A stretch of 23,248 bases of DNA from Acidobacteriota bacterium (GTDB lineage: Bacteria > Acidobacteriota > Blastocatellia > Pyrinomonadales > Pyrinomonadaceae), in assembly GCA_005790265.1 (NCBI GenBank), contig SXVE01000499.1, positions 1-23,248 of the forward strand. Reading direction: 5' to 3'. Position 1 is the first letter of the stretch, and each line of letters opens with the position of its first letter. Shown piece by piece: positions 15,963-23,248 of this stretch. Position numbers and translations under genes: made by a program. The notes below the pieces were generated by a model, which did no database searches, was not told the DNA's origin, and saw nothing but the letters and a program-made list of their open reading frames with translations.

Positions 15963-16256
15963 TAGATGTGTTTATTACCAAACGAGAAAATAAATTTTAC
16001 TACGAATTTTTGAAACAATAAAGACGCGTCGCTGCTCGTTTCAGGTTGTCATTAATTGATTGATCGAGAGCGTTAAATTGAAATAAGAAAATACATTAAA
16101 TCGAGCGTTTGGTAAACGCATTGACGGCGAAAGTAAAGACGCGCAGAATTGAACGGATAAACTGATTTTAGCCGTGTTAAAAGTTGTTGACCTCGATGTT
16201 AAATTGAATTACTATTGATTCAGCGAAGTTCTTCGCAGTTCAAAATAAACGCCGCA
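15963..16256. other. Divergent intergenic region (giant kinase / HD-GYP)
   Basis: About 294 bp, AT-rich, with a good promoter for the HD-GYP gene at its right end. For the kinase, a weaker minus-strand pair (TTTATT, 17 bp, TAAAAT) can be read near 15990-16025. The sequence GTTAAATTGAA occurs at 16073 and again at 16199. No coding frame or RNA is seen. Confidence 0.55.
16187..16215 (+). promoter_or_regulatory. Sigma70-type promoter of the HD-GYP gene
   Basis: TTGACC (16187-16192), exactly 17 bp, then TACTAT (16210-16215). Initiation near 16222 would exclude the possible TTG start at 16215 and supports translation from the ATG at 16257. Confidence 0.55.
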
Positions 16257-18065
16257 ATGCCTCCTAAACAAAAGAAAATCAAATTAATATATTTCGTCGT
16301 CTTTACGCTGCTGCTGATCGGAATGGTGCCGCTCGTGCTGACCGGCTGGTTTCTCTCCGAACGGAGCGGACGCGAATTGCGCGCGGTCGAAAATCGCTAC
16401 CAAACGCAGCTCGTACAGGAAAAGGCGCGCCAAATCGAAGTTTTCGGACAGCATTACGGCGATCTGGTCAAAGGATTTTCCGGCGCGCTCGAACTTTCGG
16501 CGCATTTATCGGCGCTTTCCGCCCAGCCGACCGAAGAAAAACTCGGCGCGACGCTGAAAGAAAATCCGAATTTGCTCGCGCTTTATGTGAAACCGGTTGA
16601 CGCCGAATCGCTGTCGGCTTTTCGTGCCGAATCAATTACGAAAACGGAAATCGAAAAAATTTCGGAAAACTCGCTGGCAAATTTGGGAACGCAAAAAGTG
16701 ATGTTCGGCGAACCGCAAAAAATCGCTTCGAGTGGCGAATTGGTTTTGACGGTCGCCGCGCCGGTCGTCGTTCGCGGAAATACGATTGCGGCGGTGATCG
16801 CGGTCGTTTCGATGCGCGAAATCGCCAGAAATATCGTCGGCGCGAAATCGTTCAGCGAAGAAGAATTGTGGAAATCCGGTTTGCCGATTGTGTTCGTCGT
16901 TGATGATCGCGGACGCGCGGTTTTTCACCCGGACGCCAATCTGGTCGGCGCGCAAAAAACGCTGGCGGATTTGCGCATCGTGCAGGAATGGCTCGAATCG
17001 AACCGGCAGATTCAATCGGCGCTCGTGCCTTTTTCGGCGGAATACGCCGGACAAAATCACGAAATGATCGGCGCTTATTCGACCGTCAGCTTCGGAAAAA
17101 ACCTGAATTTCGGCGTGATTACGATGCAGGACGAAGAAAAAGCGCTCGCGTCGGTCGGCGAAATGCGCTGGCAAACGTGGCTCATCAGTCTCGCGTTCGC
17201 GCTTGTCGCCGTCATCGTCGGCTTCATTCTCAGTCGTCTTTTAACCGCGCCGATTCTGAAATTAGCGGCGGCGGCGGAAAAAATTGCGGAAGGTGATTTT
17301 TCAACGCGCGTCGAAACGCAGAATATGACGGAAATCGGAATGCTCGGCAAGGCGTTTAACGTGATGAGCGACAATATCGAGGAACACGTCGCGAAATTGG
17401 CGCGCGCCGCTGAAGACAACCGCGAACTGTTTGTCGGCACGGTCAAAGCGCTCGCCGCCGCGATTGACGGAAAAGATCGCTACACGCGCGGTCATTCGGA
17501 AAGGGTTTCGCGCGTTTCGGTCGCCGTCGGTCAGCGGCTCGGAATGAACGCCGCCGAACTCGAAACTTTGCGCATCAGCGCGCTGCTGCACGATGTCGGC
17601 AAAATCGCGGTGGACGATGCGATTTTGAAAAAACCGGCGGCGCTGACCAACGACGAGTTTGAAATTATGAAAACTCATCCGCAACGCGGCTACAAAATTA
17701 TGTCGCAGATTCCGGCGATGAAAGACTTTCTGCCCGGAATTTATATGCACCACGAAATGATTAACGGGCAAGGTTATCCGCAGGGTTTGACCGACCGCGA
17801 AATTCCTTTGATGGCAAAAATCATTTCGGTCGCCGACACGTTCGACGCGATGACGATTGACCGACCGTATCAAAAAGGAATGGCTCTGCCAGTCGCGCTC
17901 GACCGCATCAAGAGTTTTGTCGGCACGCGCTACGACGGACGCGTCGTGCAGGCGCTCGTCGAAGCGTGCAACGACGGGCAAATCGGCATCGGCGTCGTCA
18001 AATTGCGCGCCGCCCAAACAACTGATTCCGATGCGGCTCCGCTGCTCGAAAAACAAGTCGCGTAG
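16257..18065 (+). CDS. Membrane sensor HD-GYP protein (probable c-di-GMP phosphodiesterase)
   Basis: A 602-residue signalling protein. It has a first membrane segment (about 10-32), a periplasmic Cache-like sensor region (about 33-305) in which FVVDDRGRAVFHPDANLVG is typical, a second membrane segment (about 308-332), a HAMP domain (about 333-385), and an HD-GYP domain (about 395-580). Catalytic signatures are present: HD at 445-446 in LLHDVGK, the HHE metal motif, GYP at 506-508, and VADTFDAMT..RPY. It should hydrolyse c-di-GMP in response to an extracytoplasmic ligand. The ATG at 16257 was chosen over the in-frame TTG at 16215 because the latter overlaps the predicted -10. No Shine-Dalgarno sequence is seen. 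No diguanylate cyclase is encoded in the window. Confidence 0.92.
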   Translation: MPPKQKKIKLIYFVVFTLLLIGMVPLVLTGWFLSERSGRELRAVENRYQTQLVQEKARQIEVFGQHYGDLVKGFSGALELSAHLSALSAQPTEEKLGATLKENPNLLALYVKPVDAESLSAFRAESITKTEIEKISENSLANLGTQKVMFGEPQKIASSGELVLTVAAPVVVRGNTIAAVIAVVSMREIARNIVGAKSFSEEELWKSGLPIVFVVDDRGRAVFHPDANLVGAQKTLADLRIVQEWLESNRQIQSALVPFSAEYAGQNHEMIGAYSTVSFGKNLNFGVITMQDEEKALASVGEMRWQTWLISLAFALVAVIVGFILSRLLTAPILKLAAAAEKIAEGDFSTRVETQNMTEIGMLGKAFNVMSDNIEEHVAKLARAAEDNRELFVGTVKALAAAIDGKDRYTRGHSERVSRVSVAVGQRLGMNAAELETLRISALLHDVGKIAVDDAILKKPAALTNDEFEIMKTHPQRGYKIMSQIPAMKDFLPGIYMHHEMINGQGYPQGLTDREIPLMAKIISVADTFDAMTIDRPYQKGMALPVALDRIKSFVGTRYDGRVVQALVEACNDGQIGIGVVKLRAAQTTDSDAAPLLEKQVA

Positions 18066-18067
18066 TG

Positions 18068-18160
18068 GAAAATCAAAATCAGAAGTTAGAGATTAGAGGT
18101 TAAGAAGTCAAAAGGCGGAAGTTGATGTTCAGAGGTCGAATGTAATTAAAAATCAAAAGC
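18068..18160. repeat. Degenerate 7-bp-period intergenic tract
   Basis: AGAAGTT / AGAGATT / AGAGGTT runs from 18081 with an exact 7-bp step and decays through AAGAAGT and similar words to about 18150. It fills most of the 138-bp gap between the HD-GYP gene and the next gene. No terminator hairpin is visible here, so read-through is possible. Confidence 0.5.
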
Positions 18161-18203
18161 TGGAATCAAGCTAAAAAATTAAAAAGAACAAGAGGTAAAC
18201 AAA

Positions 18204-19823
18204 ATGGGCTCCCAGGAAATATGGCAGGTTGCTGTTCAGGATAAGGTTTATGAAGCGGAATTGGAAGAAATGATTCAGTGGATCAAAGAAGGCTCGATTT
18301 TGCCGGAAGACAAAGTGCGGCGCGGCAATCTGCGCTGGCTCGACGCCGGAAAAATTCCCGAACTGAAAAATTATTTTCAAAAAACATCAATTGCGGCTGA
18401 GGAAACCGATCTCAGTTTGAGTCCGGTCGCCGAAATGCCCGAAAACGTGCAGGTTTTTACGCATTTTCAAATCGGTCAGGAAAATCCCGAATTTCGCAGC
18501 GAAGTCGGCGGCGGAATAATGGCGGCGCACGGCGGCATTCACACGACAACTTCCGGCGCCGCGCCGGTCGTGTCAATCGAAACGAATCACTGTTCGGTTC
18601 ACGCCGACCGCGATTACGAATACGTTTGCGAAATCTGCGGCTGTTTTTTCTGCAAAGATTGCCCGAATACGTTCGGCAGCAACGTCAAAATTTGTTTGAG
18701 CTGCGGCGGTTTGTGCGTCGAACGCCAGGAATTTGAACGGCGCGGCAATAAAATCGTCGGCTCAATCAATAAACCGTATCCGCGCGTTGAAACGCAGGTT
18801 GCCGAAGAAACGAAAGCGCCGGACACGAAACTACGAACGGCGGATTTATTGTTCGCTTTCCGTTATCCGCTGCGTTATCCGCTGACGCTCGCATTGTGCG
18901 CCGCGTTATGCGCCGCGCTCGTCGCCGGACAAGCGCTGCTCGCGGTCGGCGGCAGCATTCTGCTCGCGGCGTCCAGCGCAATTACGCTGCTTTTCCTTGT
19001 CTTAACTTTTTCGGTGATGTTCAAAACGATTGAAAACGCCGTGCAAAACAAACCCGAACTGAACTTTCTGCCGCCGCTCAATCGTTATACTTTTTGGGAA
19101 GATTACATTCATCCGGTTTTTACCGGCGCGGCGGTTTATCTGGTTTCCTTTTTTCTGTTTATCGTGCTCGCGCTCGGAGCCGGAGCGTATTCTTACGCGA
19201 CTTACGCCGACACGGTGGAAAAAGTTAGATCCGAAGCCGATCAATCGCAGAAAAGCGTCAGCGCCGCGCTCAAATCGGTGCAGAGCGGAGCTTCGCTGGG
19301 CTATCAAAATCCCGATCAATCCGCCACTGATAATCAGCCGCAAAAAGCCTTGCCGAATACGCTCGCAAGTGATTTTACAGATTTATTCGGCACCGATTAT
19401 TTAGCCGATACGACGCAGCTCGAACGAGTCGTCGCGTCATTTATGCGTTTGTCGGTTTATTTTCATATGCCGGTATTTTTCGCTTTTCTGCTCGGCGTTT
19501 TAATATTTCCGGCAGTTTGCGCCGTCGCCGGTTCGACACGTTCGGCGATCAACACTTTTGACGTTTCGCTCGCCTGCAAAATCATCAAAGACTTCGGCTT
19601 CGATTACGTCAAAATCGTTTCGCTCACGGTTATTCTGGCGGCTGTGACATTGGCGACCGCCGCCGGAATTTACCGGCTGTTTTCGTTGTTCGATCTGCGG
19701 CTTTTCGGATTAGTAACGGCGATGACGGCAGGCAGCGTTTTGTTTTTTTATTTTTGGACAGCGCTTTCTTCGGTTTTGGGTACGGTTATTTTCAAAAATC
19801 AAGAGCCGGAAAATCAAATTTAA
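18204..19823 (+). CDS. GYF-like / B-box zinc-finger multi-pass membrane protein (copy 1)
   Basis: Function unknown. The 539 residues begin with a GYF_2/DUF4339-like domain (about 5-60: W7, the WIKEGSILPEDKVRRGNLRW block, IPEL), continue through a Ser/Gly-rich linker, a B-box-like zinc finger (C130, H133, C142, C145, C150, C153, plus C164 and C167), and then about six membrane segments (roughly 225-243, 246-275, 305-330, 416-442, 468-490, 500-528). A charged loop between segments 3 and 4 (about 335-410) is probably helical. FPAVCAVAGSTRS at 435-447 is conserved in the next gene. AGAGGT 7 bases before the ATG supports the start. The cytoplasmic zinc-finger and GYF-like parts suggest protein binding at the membrane. 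The membrane part resembles YIP1/DUF4013-type proteins, but this is a guess. Confidence 0.8.
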   Translation: MGSQEIWQVAVQDKVYEAELEEMIQWIKEGSILPEDKVRRGNLRWLDAGKIPELKNYFQKTSIAAEETDLSLSPVAEMPENVQVFTHFQIGQENPEFRSEVGGGIMAAHGGIHTTTSGAAPVVSIETNHCSVHADRDYEYVCEICGCFFCKDCPNTFGSNVKICLSCGGLCVERQEFERRGNKIVGSINKPYPRVETQVAEETKAPDTKLRTADLLFAFRYPLRYPLTLALCAALCAALVAGQALLAVGGSILLAASSAITLLFLVLTFSVMFKTIENAVQNKPELNFLPPLNRYTFWEDYIHPVFTGAAVYLVSFFLFIVLALGAGAYSYATYADTVEKVRSEADQSQKSVSAALKSVQSGASLGYQNPDQSATDNQPQKALPNTLASDFTDLFGTDYLADTTQLERVVASFMRLSVYFHMPVFFAFLLGVLIFPAVCAVAGSTRSAINTFDVSLACKIIKDFGFDYVKIVSLTVILAAVTLATAAGIYRLFSLFDLRLFGLVTAMTAGSVLFFYFWTALSSVLGTVIFKNQEPENQI

Positions 19824-19831
19824 TCCGGCTC
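19803..19831 (+). other. Stem-loop over the stop codon of copy 1
   Basis: GAGCCGGA (19803-19810) and TCCGGCTC (19824-19831) form an 8-bp perfect stem with a 13-base loop containing the end of the reading frame and its TAA. There is no T-run after it, so it is more likely to protect the mRNA 3' end or attenuate read-through into the paralogue than to be a full terminator. Confidence 0.45.
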
Positions 19832-19937
19832 GTCTAATATTAACGATTACGCAATTTCTCGGTTTTTCTCCCGCGCTTCCACAATTTTTTCTTCCACATT
19901 TTTTAGACAAATCAAATAAAAAGAAGAAGCAAATTTT

Positions 19938-21653
19938 ATGGAATCTGTGGATGTCAAAGAAATTTGGCAAGTTGATGCGGGCGGCGAAATTTACGAAGCC
20001 GAATTCGGCGAATTGGCGCAATGGATTTTTGAAGACGCGCTGCTGCCGCAGGACAAAGTGCGGCGCGGCAATCTGCGCTGGATTGAAGCGCGAAAAGTTC
20101 CGATTCTGAGCGGATACTTTAAAGATCGGGAAAACGGCGCTGCGCCGCCCGATTTTTCCGCGCTTAAGGCGGCAAACGAAATTGCCGGAGAACACGAGCA
20201 GCTTTCGGCGACGTCCGAACGTTCTTTTGCCGGTTCGCCGGTTGATCGGCTGATCGCCGAAGACAATGAAAACCGGCTGGCGAACGATAATGTTTCAGCC
20301 GCAAAATCGCCCGGCGCAAAAAACGTTTTCGCATCAAGCGATTCCGCTTTAAAGATTAATAAAAATTCCGAGCAATCTCGATTTTGCGGCGTTCACGCGG
20401 ATTCGGCGGCGGAATATGTGTGCACAACGTGCGAAAGCGCTTTTTGCCGGGAATGCCCGACTTCATACGGCGGCAGCGTCAAAATCTGCCCGTTTTGCGG
20501 CGCGATGTGCCAAACGATCAAAAAAATTGCCGAGCAAAAAAATAAACAGATTAAAATAGCCGCCGAAGCGGAAAATTTTGGTTTGAACGATTTCGTCCGC
20601 GCGTGCGCGCATCCGTTCAAATTCAAAGCGAGTTTGATTTTCGGCGCGCTGATGTTCGTCTTTTTTTCCATCGGACAATCGGCGGCGGCGCTCGGCGGAA
20701 TGATTTTTGTATTCGCCGCGCTTTTTTGCGTGCTCGCGTCGAATATGCTGACTTTCGGCATTTTGGCGAACACGGTCGGCAACTTTTCGCAGGGAAAACT
20801 CGAATCGAATTTTATGCCGGATTTCGATGATTTTTCGTTGTGGGACGATGTCGTTCATCCGTTTTTTCTGTCAATCGGCGTTTATCTGTCGAGCTTCGGA
20901 CCTTTTATTTTAGTTTTAATCATCGGCGCATATTTGGTTTTCAGTTCGATGACATCGCAGGCGAACGCGGTGCAGAACGAGCTGACGAAAATTCCCGGAA
21001 CCGATTATTACGACAATCAAAAAACGCATCAGCAATCCGAAGAAGTGCGGCGGCTTTTGGAGAGCGTGCGGCAGGAAACCGAAAGCAATATCATTCGGCA
21101 CAAAGCGGCTGAATCGCAAATAAAGTTTTCCTCCGACGGCAGTGAGGAAGCGGAATTTGCCGAGTTAAACGCGATGATTGAAGAATCGCGGCGCGCGCAG
21201 CTCGAATCGGTAGCGGGAACTTCGCCGGAAGTTCAGGCGCGCCAATTCAATCAGATGTTTCGCAACTTTCTGAACCTCGCCGCGCCGCTGGTCGTCATCG
21301 GTTTTCTCGCACTTTTGTGGGGAATTTTCTATTTTCCCGCCGCCTGCGCCGTCGCCGGTTACACGCGCTCGTTTTTCGCCGTGCTCAATTTGTCAATCGG
21401 TTTCGACACGATCAAACGGCTCGGCGCCGATTACTTGAAAATATTATTGATGTACGTCGCCGTCGGATTTTTAATCGGCGGCGCGAGCGTTTTGCTGAAC
21501 GTAATTTTCGCCGCGTTCGATTTGCCGGCAATCGGCAATTTGCCGGTGAAAATATTCGGCAGCGCCGTGACATTTTATTTTTCAATCGTTTTTTCGTGCG
21601 TTCTCGGCTACGCGCTGTTTAAAAATTCCGGCAAGTTGAAACTTTCCCGCTGA
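19938..21653 (+). CDS. GYF-like / B-box zinc-finger multi-pass membrane protein (copy 2)
   Basis: A 571-residue paralogue of the preceding gene with the same layout: GYF_2-like N-terminus (about 8-62, with VRRGNLRW identical to copy 1), a longer variable linker (63-145), a B-box-like finger (C150, H153, C162, C165, C170, C173, C184, C187), about six membrane segments (roughly 230-250, 252-280, 305-335, 447-475, 500-525, 535-560), and a long charged helical loop (about 336-440). FPAACAVAGYTRS matches copy 1 near segment 4. The two proteins are clearly diverged outside these blocks, so the duplication is old. The gap is 114 bp; the start has only a weak purine-rich AAGAAGAAGC upstream. It is followed by a strong terminator. 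Function unknown; a heteromeric membrane complex with copy 1 is plausible. Confidence 0.8.
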   Translation: MESVDVKEIWQVDAGGEIYEAEFGELAQWIFEDALLPQDKVRRGNLRWIEARKVPILSGYFKDRENGAAPPDFSALKAANEIAGEHEQLSATSERSFAGSPVDRLIAEDNENRLANDNVSAAKSPGAKNVFASSDSALKINKNSEQSRFCGVHADSAAEYVCTTCESAFCRECPTSYGGSVKICPFCGAMCQTIKKIAEQKNKQIKIAAEAENFGLNDFVRACAHPFKFKASLIFGALMFVFFSIGQSAAALGGMIFVFAALFCVLASNMLTFGILANTVGNFSQGKLESNFMPDFDDFSLWDDVVHPFFLSIGVYLSSFGPFILVLIIGAYLVFSSMTSQANAVQNELTKIPGTDYYDNQKTHQQSEEVRRLLESVRQETESNIIRHKAAESQIKFSSDGSEEAEFAELNAMIEESRRAQLESVAGTSPEVQARQFNQMFRNFLNLAAPLVVIGFLALLWGIFYFPAACAVAGYTRSFFAVLNLSIGFDTIKRLGADYLKILLMYVAVGFLIGGASVLLNVIFAAFDLPAIGNLPVKIFGSAVTFYFSIVFSCVLGYALFKNSGKLKLSR

Positions 21654-21694
21654 CCGGAAGCGCGGCGAAACAGCGCGCAAATTTGTTGATTGAA

Positions 21695-21728
21695 AAACGC
21701 CCGTTTGTTTGACGGGCGTTTCTTTTTT
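21695..21728 (+). terminator. Intrinsic terminator after the paralogue pair
   Basis: AAACGCCCGT (21695-21704), loop TTGTTTG, ACGGGCGTTT (21712-21721), then C and six T's. It separates the membrane-protein pair from ftsY. Confidence 0.92.
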
Positions 21729-21764
21729 ATAATCGAAACTTTAGGTTAGGTACTTCAAAGTACC
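21728..21764 (+). promoter_or_regulatory. Possible ftsY promoter element and GGTACTT palindrome
   Basis: A perfect TATAAT sits at 21728-21733, 17 bp after TTGTTT (21705-21710) in the terminator loop; the -35 match is weak. Just downstream GGTACTT (21749-21755), CA, AAGTACC (21758-21764) is a perfect palindrome that could be an operator near the transcription start. This would give ftsY a leader of about 115 bases. Confidence 0.35.
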
Positions 21765-21793
21765 AATTTTTGATAAAGGAATTATAAATAAAG

Positions 21794-21853
21794 TTTTGAA
21801 TTTTGAAGCGGACGAAAAATCCGTCATCTAAAATCCAAAATCCAAAATCCATA
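21794..21853. repeat. 7-bp-period repeats abutting the ftsY start codon
   Basis: TTTTGAA is tandemly doubled at 21794-21807, and ATCTAAA / ATCCAAA / ATCCAAA / ATCCATA follow in perfect 7-bp register at 21826-21853, ending one base before the ATG at 21855. The two blocks are inverted relatives of each other (12 of 14 positions). The tract occupies the normal ribosome-binding position. Confidence 0.75.
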
Positions 21854-21854
21854 T

Positions 21855-22892
21855 ATGGCATTTTTTTGGAAGCGAAAAAAAGACGAAGACAAATTTTCAA
21901 CCTCAATTTTAGGGCTTGATAAATCAATCGAAGAACTACAGGCGCAGGAAGCGGCGGTTGAGAAAGAAATCGGCGTGCGTTTTTACAAGGCAATCGAGAA
22001 AACTCGGTATTCGATCAACAACAAACTCGACACGATTTTTGAGAATCGCAAGCAAATTGACGAACAGTTTCTCGATGAGCTCGAAGAAATGCTGATCTCG
22101 ACCGACATCGGCGTCGAGACGACGATGCAGATTTTAGACGCGGTTCGGCGCGGCGTCTCAAGACAGGAAATCAGCGATTTGCAGGCGCTCAAACGTATTA
22201 TGAAGCAGGAACTTTTGACGATTCTGCATCATTCCGCCGAACGCGGCGTCGCCAGTGAAACGAAATACAGCCTCGACATCAAGCCGTATGTTTTGATGGT
22301 CGTCGGCGTCAACGGCGTCGGCAAAACGACGACGATTGGAAAACTCGCGCAGCGCATTAAGAATGAAGGAAACGGCGTTTTAATCTGCGCCGCCGACACG
22401 TTTCGCGCCGCCGCTTCCGACCAACTCGAAATCTGGGCGGAACGCGCGGGCGTGCAAATCGTTCAGCAAAAACAGGGAACCGATCCGGCGGCGGTTTTGT
22501 TCGACGCGCTCAAAGCGTCAAAAGCGCGCAACGCCGACGTTTTGATCGTTGACACCGCCGGACGACTGCACAACAAATCGCATTTGATGGCGGAACTCGA
22601 AAAAATGAAACGCATCGCCGCCCGCGAAGTCCCGCAAGCGCCGCACGAAACGCTTTTGGTGATTGACGCCGTCACCGGACAAAACGGACTCGAACAAGCC
22701 CGCCAATTCCTGAAAACCGCCGACGTCACCGGCATCGTCTTAACCAAACTCGACGGCACAGCCAAAGGCGGCATCGCCGTCGCCATCGCCAAAGAACTAA
22801 ATCTCCCGATCCGCTACGTCGGCATCGGCGAACAGGTTGACGATTTAATGGTTTTCGACGCAGAAAACTATGTGAACGGTTTATTTAACTGA
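21855..22892 (+). CDS. ftsY: Signal recognition particle receptor FtsY
   Basis: The membrane-associated GTPase that docks SRP-ribosome complexes at the translocon. The 345 residues have a short charged A region (about 1-35), an N domain helical bundle (about 45-130), and a G domain (about 140-345). All SRP-GTPase motifs are intact: P-loop GVNGVGKTTT (151-160), DTFRAAA (181-187), DTAGR (233-237), TKLDGTAKGG (297-306) and GIGEQVDDL (323-331). Length is as expected for a short-A-domain FtsY. The ATG at 21855 gives the usual N-terminus, but a heptamer repeat rather than a Shine-Dalgarno sequence lies directly before it. It is preceded by a terminator, so probably transcribed on its own; nothing recognisable follows. 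Confidence 0.97.
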   Translation: MAFFWKRKKDEDKFSTSILGLDKSIEELQAQEAAVEKEIGVRFYKAIEKTRYSINNKLDTIFENRKQIDEQFLDELEEMLISTDIGVETTMQILDAVRRGVSRQEISDLQALKRIMKQELLTILHHSAERGVASETKYSLDIKPYVLMVVGVNGVGKTTTIGKLAQRIKNEGNGVLICAADTFRAAASDQLEIWAERAGVQIVQQKQGTDPAAVLFDALKASKARNADVLIVDTAGRLHNKSHLMAELEKMKRIAAREVPQAPHETLLVIDAVTGQNGLEQARQFLKTADVTGIVLTKLDGTAKGGIAVAIAKELNLPIRYVGIGEQVDDLMVFDAENYVNGLFN

Positions 22893-22905
22893 AAATTAAC
22901 AATCT

Positions 22906-23133
22906 ATGTTTGAAGTTAAAAAGAATGAAAATTCAGATAGTTTACAAGTGAATTCTGAGTATGCCTTATTTTATAATGGTCAATTCGTTGACAATGTATT
23001 GGTAGAAAAATAAGGTAATAGTTATCATTCTGATGAAGAAATAACATATGGAATAGAATCTCTACATAAGTATGAAACTAAATTTTTAATGAGTTTTAAT
23101 ATCTATGAATTTAGCTACAGGCGCAGCCTGTAG
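22906..23133 (+). pseudogene. AT-rich small ORF with an in-frame stop, probable gene remnant
   Basis: The ATG at 22906 opens 35 codons (MFEVKKNENSDSLQ...) and meets TAA at 23011-23013. The same frame then continues open for 39 more codons (GNSYHSDEEITYGIES...) to a TAG at 23131-23133 that lies inside a hairpin repeat. The product would be about 75 residues if the TAA were a sense codon. Codon use is strongly AT-biased, unlike all other genes here. I recognise no family. It may be a degraded foreign gene, or only the first 35 codons may be used. The true 3' end may have been replaced by the repeat. Confidence 0.4.
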
Positions 23134-23248
23134 AAAACGACAACGAATTATCAAGCCTGTTTACAGGCGGCAGAATCGAGTCCGCTATTTTTCTGTCGCC
23201 TGTAAACAGGCTCAAATGAAGTTGCTTTAGTGTCTACAGGCTTGCGCC
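23115..23248. repeat. REP-like symmetric hairpin cluster (runs off the window)
   Basis: CTACAGGC-GCA-GCCTGTAG (23115-23133) is a perfect hairpin. After 20 bases, AGCCTGTTTACAGGCG (23154-23169) begins a 22-bp arm that pairs, with one mismatch, with 23191-23212 (CGCCTGTAAACAGGCT at 23197-23212). After 21 more bases, CTACAGGCTTGCGCC (23234-23248) mirrors the first hairpin and is cut by the window end. All units share the core GCCTGT. Confidence 0.75.

Larger units (their letters stand above)
22893..23248. other. AT-rich tail and hairpin repeats to the window end
   Basis: The 356 bp after ftsY contain one broken small ORF and a cluster of hairpin repeats, listed separately. Base composition of 22893-23113 drops markedly (mostly A and T) compared with the coding DNA to the left. 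Confidence 0.6.

Noticed and set aside
16215..16256. TTG start 42 bp upstream for the HD-GYP gene
   Set aside because: It coincides with the predicted -10 element, so it would not be in the mRNA, and it adds nothing conserved.
17301..18056. Long antisense frame opposite the HD-GYP domain (251 codons), and similar antisense frames at 713-1249, 2958-3440, 8798-9385 and 10352-10972
   Set aside because: They mirror strongly supported genes, are rich in Arg/His/Phe or Ser/Ala as expected from complementary GCG/GAA-biased codons, and lack domains and ribosome-binding sites.
23115..23248. Possible CRISPR or integron attachment site
   Set aside because: Units are in alternating orientation with unequal hairpins and no integrase or cas gene is visible. 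A REP-like arrangement fits better.

Overview
The window looks like a chromosomal stretch from an Acidobacteriota member, probably class Blastocatellia (Pyrinomonadaceae-like). This is inferred from gene content only: a very long Ser/Thr kinase fused to TolB-like and TPR modules, a short ECF sigma factor with the LQPTALVHEAY signature common in Acidobacteriota and Planctomycetes, FHA and zinc-ribbon kinases, and GCG/GGC-rich coding sequence beside AT-rich intergenic DNA. No rRNA, tRNA, CRISPR array, transposase or phage gene was found.

Layout. 112-1695 (-) is a long membrane-fusion/efflux adaptor; its partners probably lie left of the window. Divergent from it, 2019-7245 (+) is a phospho-signalling cluster: zinc-ribbon/FHA protein, Ser/Thr kinase with zinc ribbons and a C-terminal FHA domain, RDD membrane protein, and FHA-GAF-PP2C phosphatase. 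Convergent to it is an ECF sigma factor (7321-7893, -) whose region 2 carries a Thr-containing neutral motif instead of the usual acidic one. Divergent from the sigma factor are two secreted proteins of unknown function (8061-9990). A 409-bp intergenic region with a long palindromic terminator and an exact 21-bp-period repeat array leads to a SAM-dependent O-methyltransferase (10400-11440).

11580-15962 (-) encodes a 1460-residue Ser/Thr kinase whose TolB-like plus TPR module is duplicated, one copy on each side of a single membrane segment. Divergent from it is a membrane-bound HD-GYP protein (16257-18065), a probable c-di-GMP phosphodiesterase. Then come two tandem paralogous membrane proteins with a GYF-like N-terminus and a B-box-like zinc finger (18204-21653), and ftsY (21855-22892). 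The last 356 bp is unlike the rest: an AT-rich broken ORF running into a symmetric cluster of hairpin repeats cut by the window edge.

Theme. Two kinases, one PP2C phosphatase, three FHA domains, an ECF sigma factor without a visible anti-sigma gene, and an HD-GYP protein make this a dense signalling region. The most testable idea is that Ser/Thr phosphorylation, rather than an anti-sigma factor, controls the sigma factor. The second unexplained signal is non-coding: 7-bp-period tracts of different sequence in four intergenic regions (three of them as inverted pairs), and the 21-bp array at 10134-10208.
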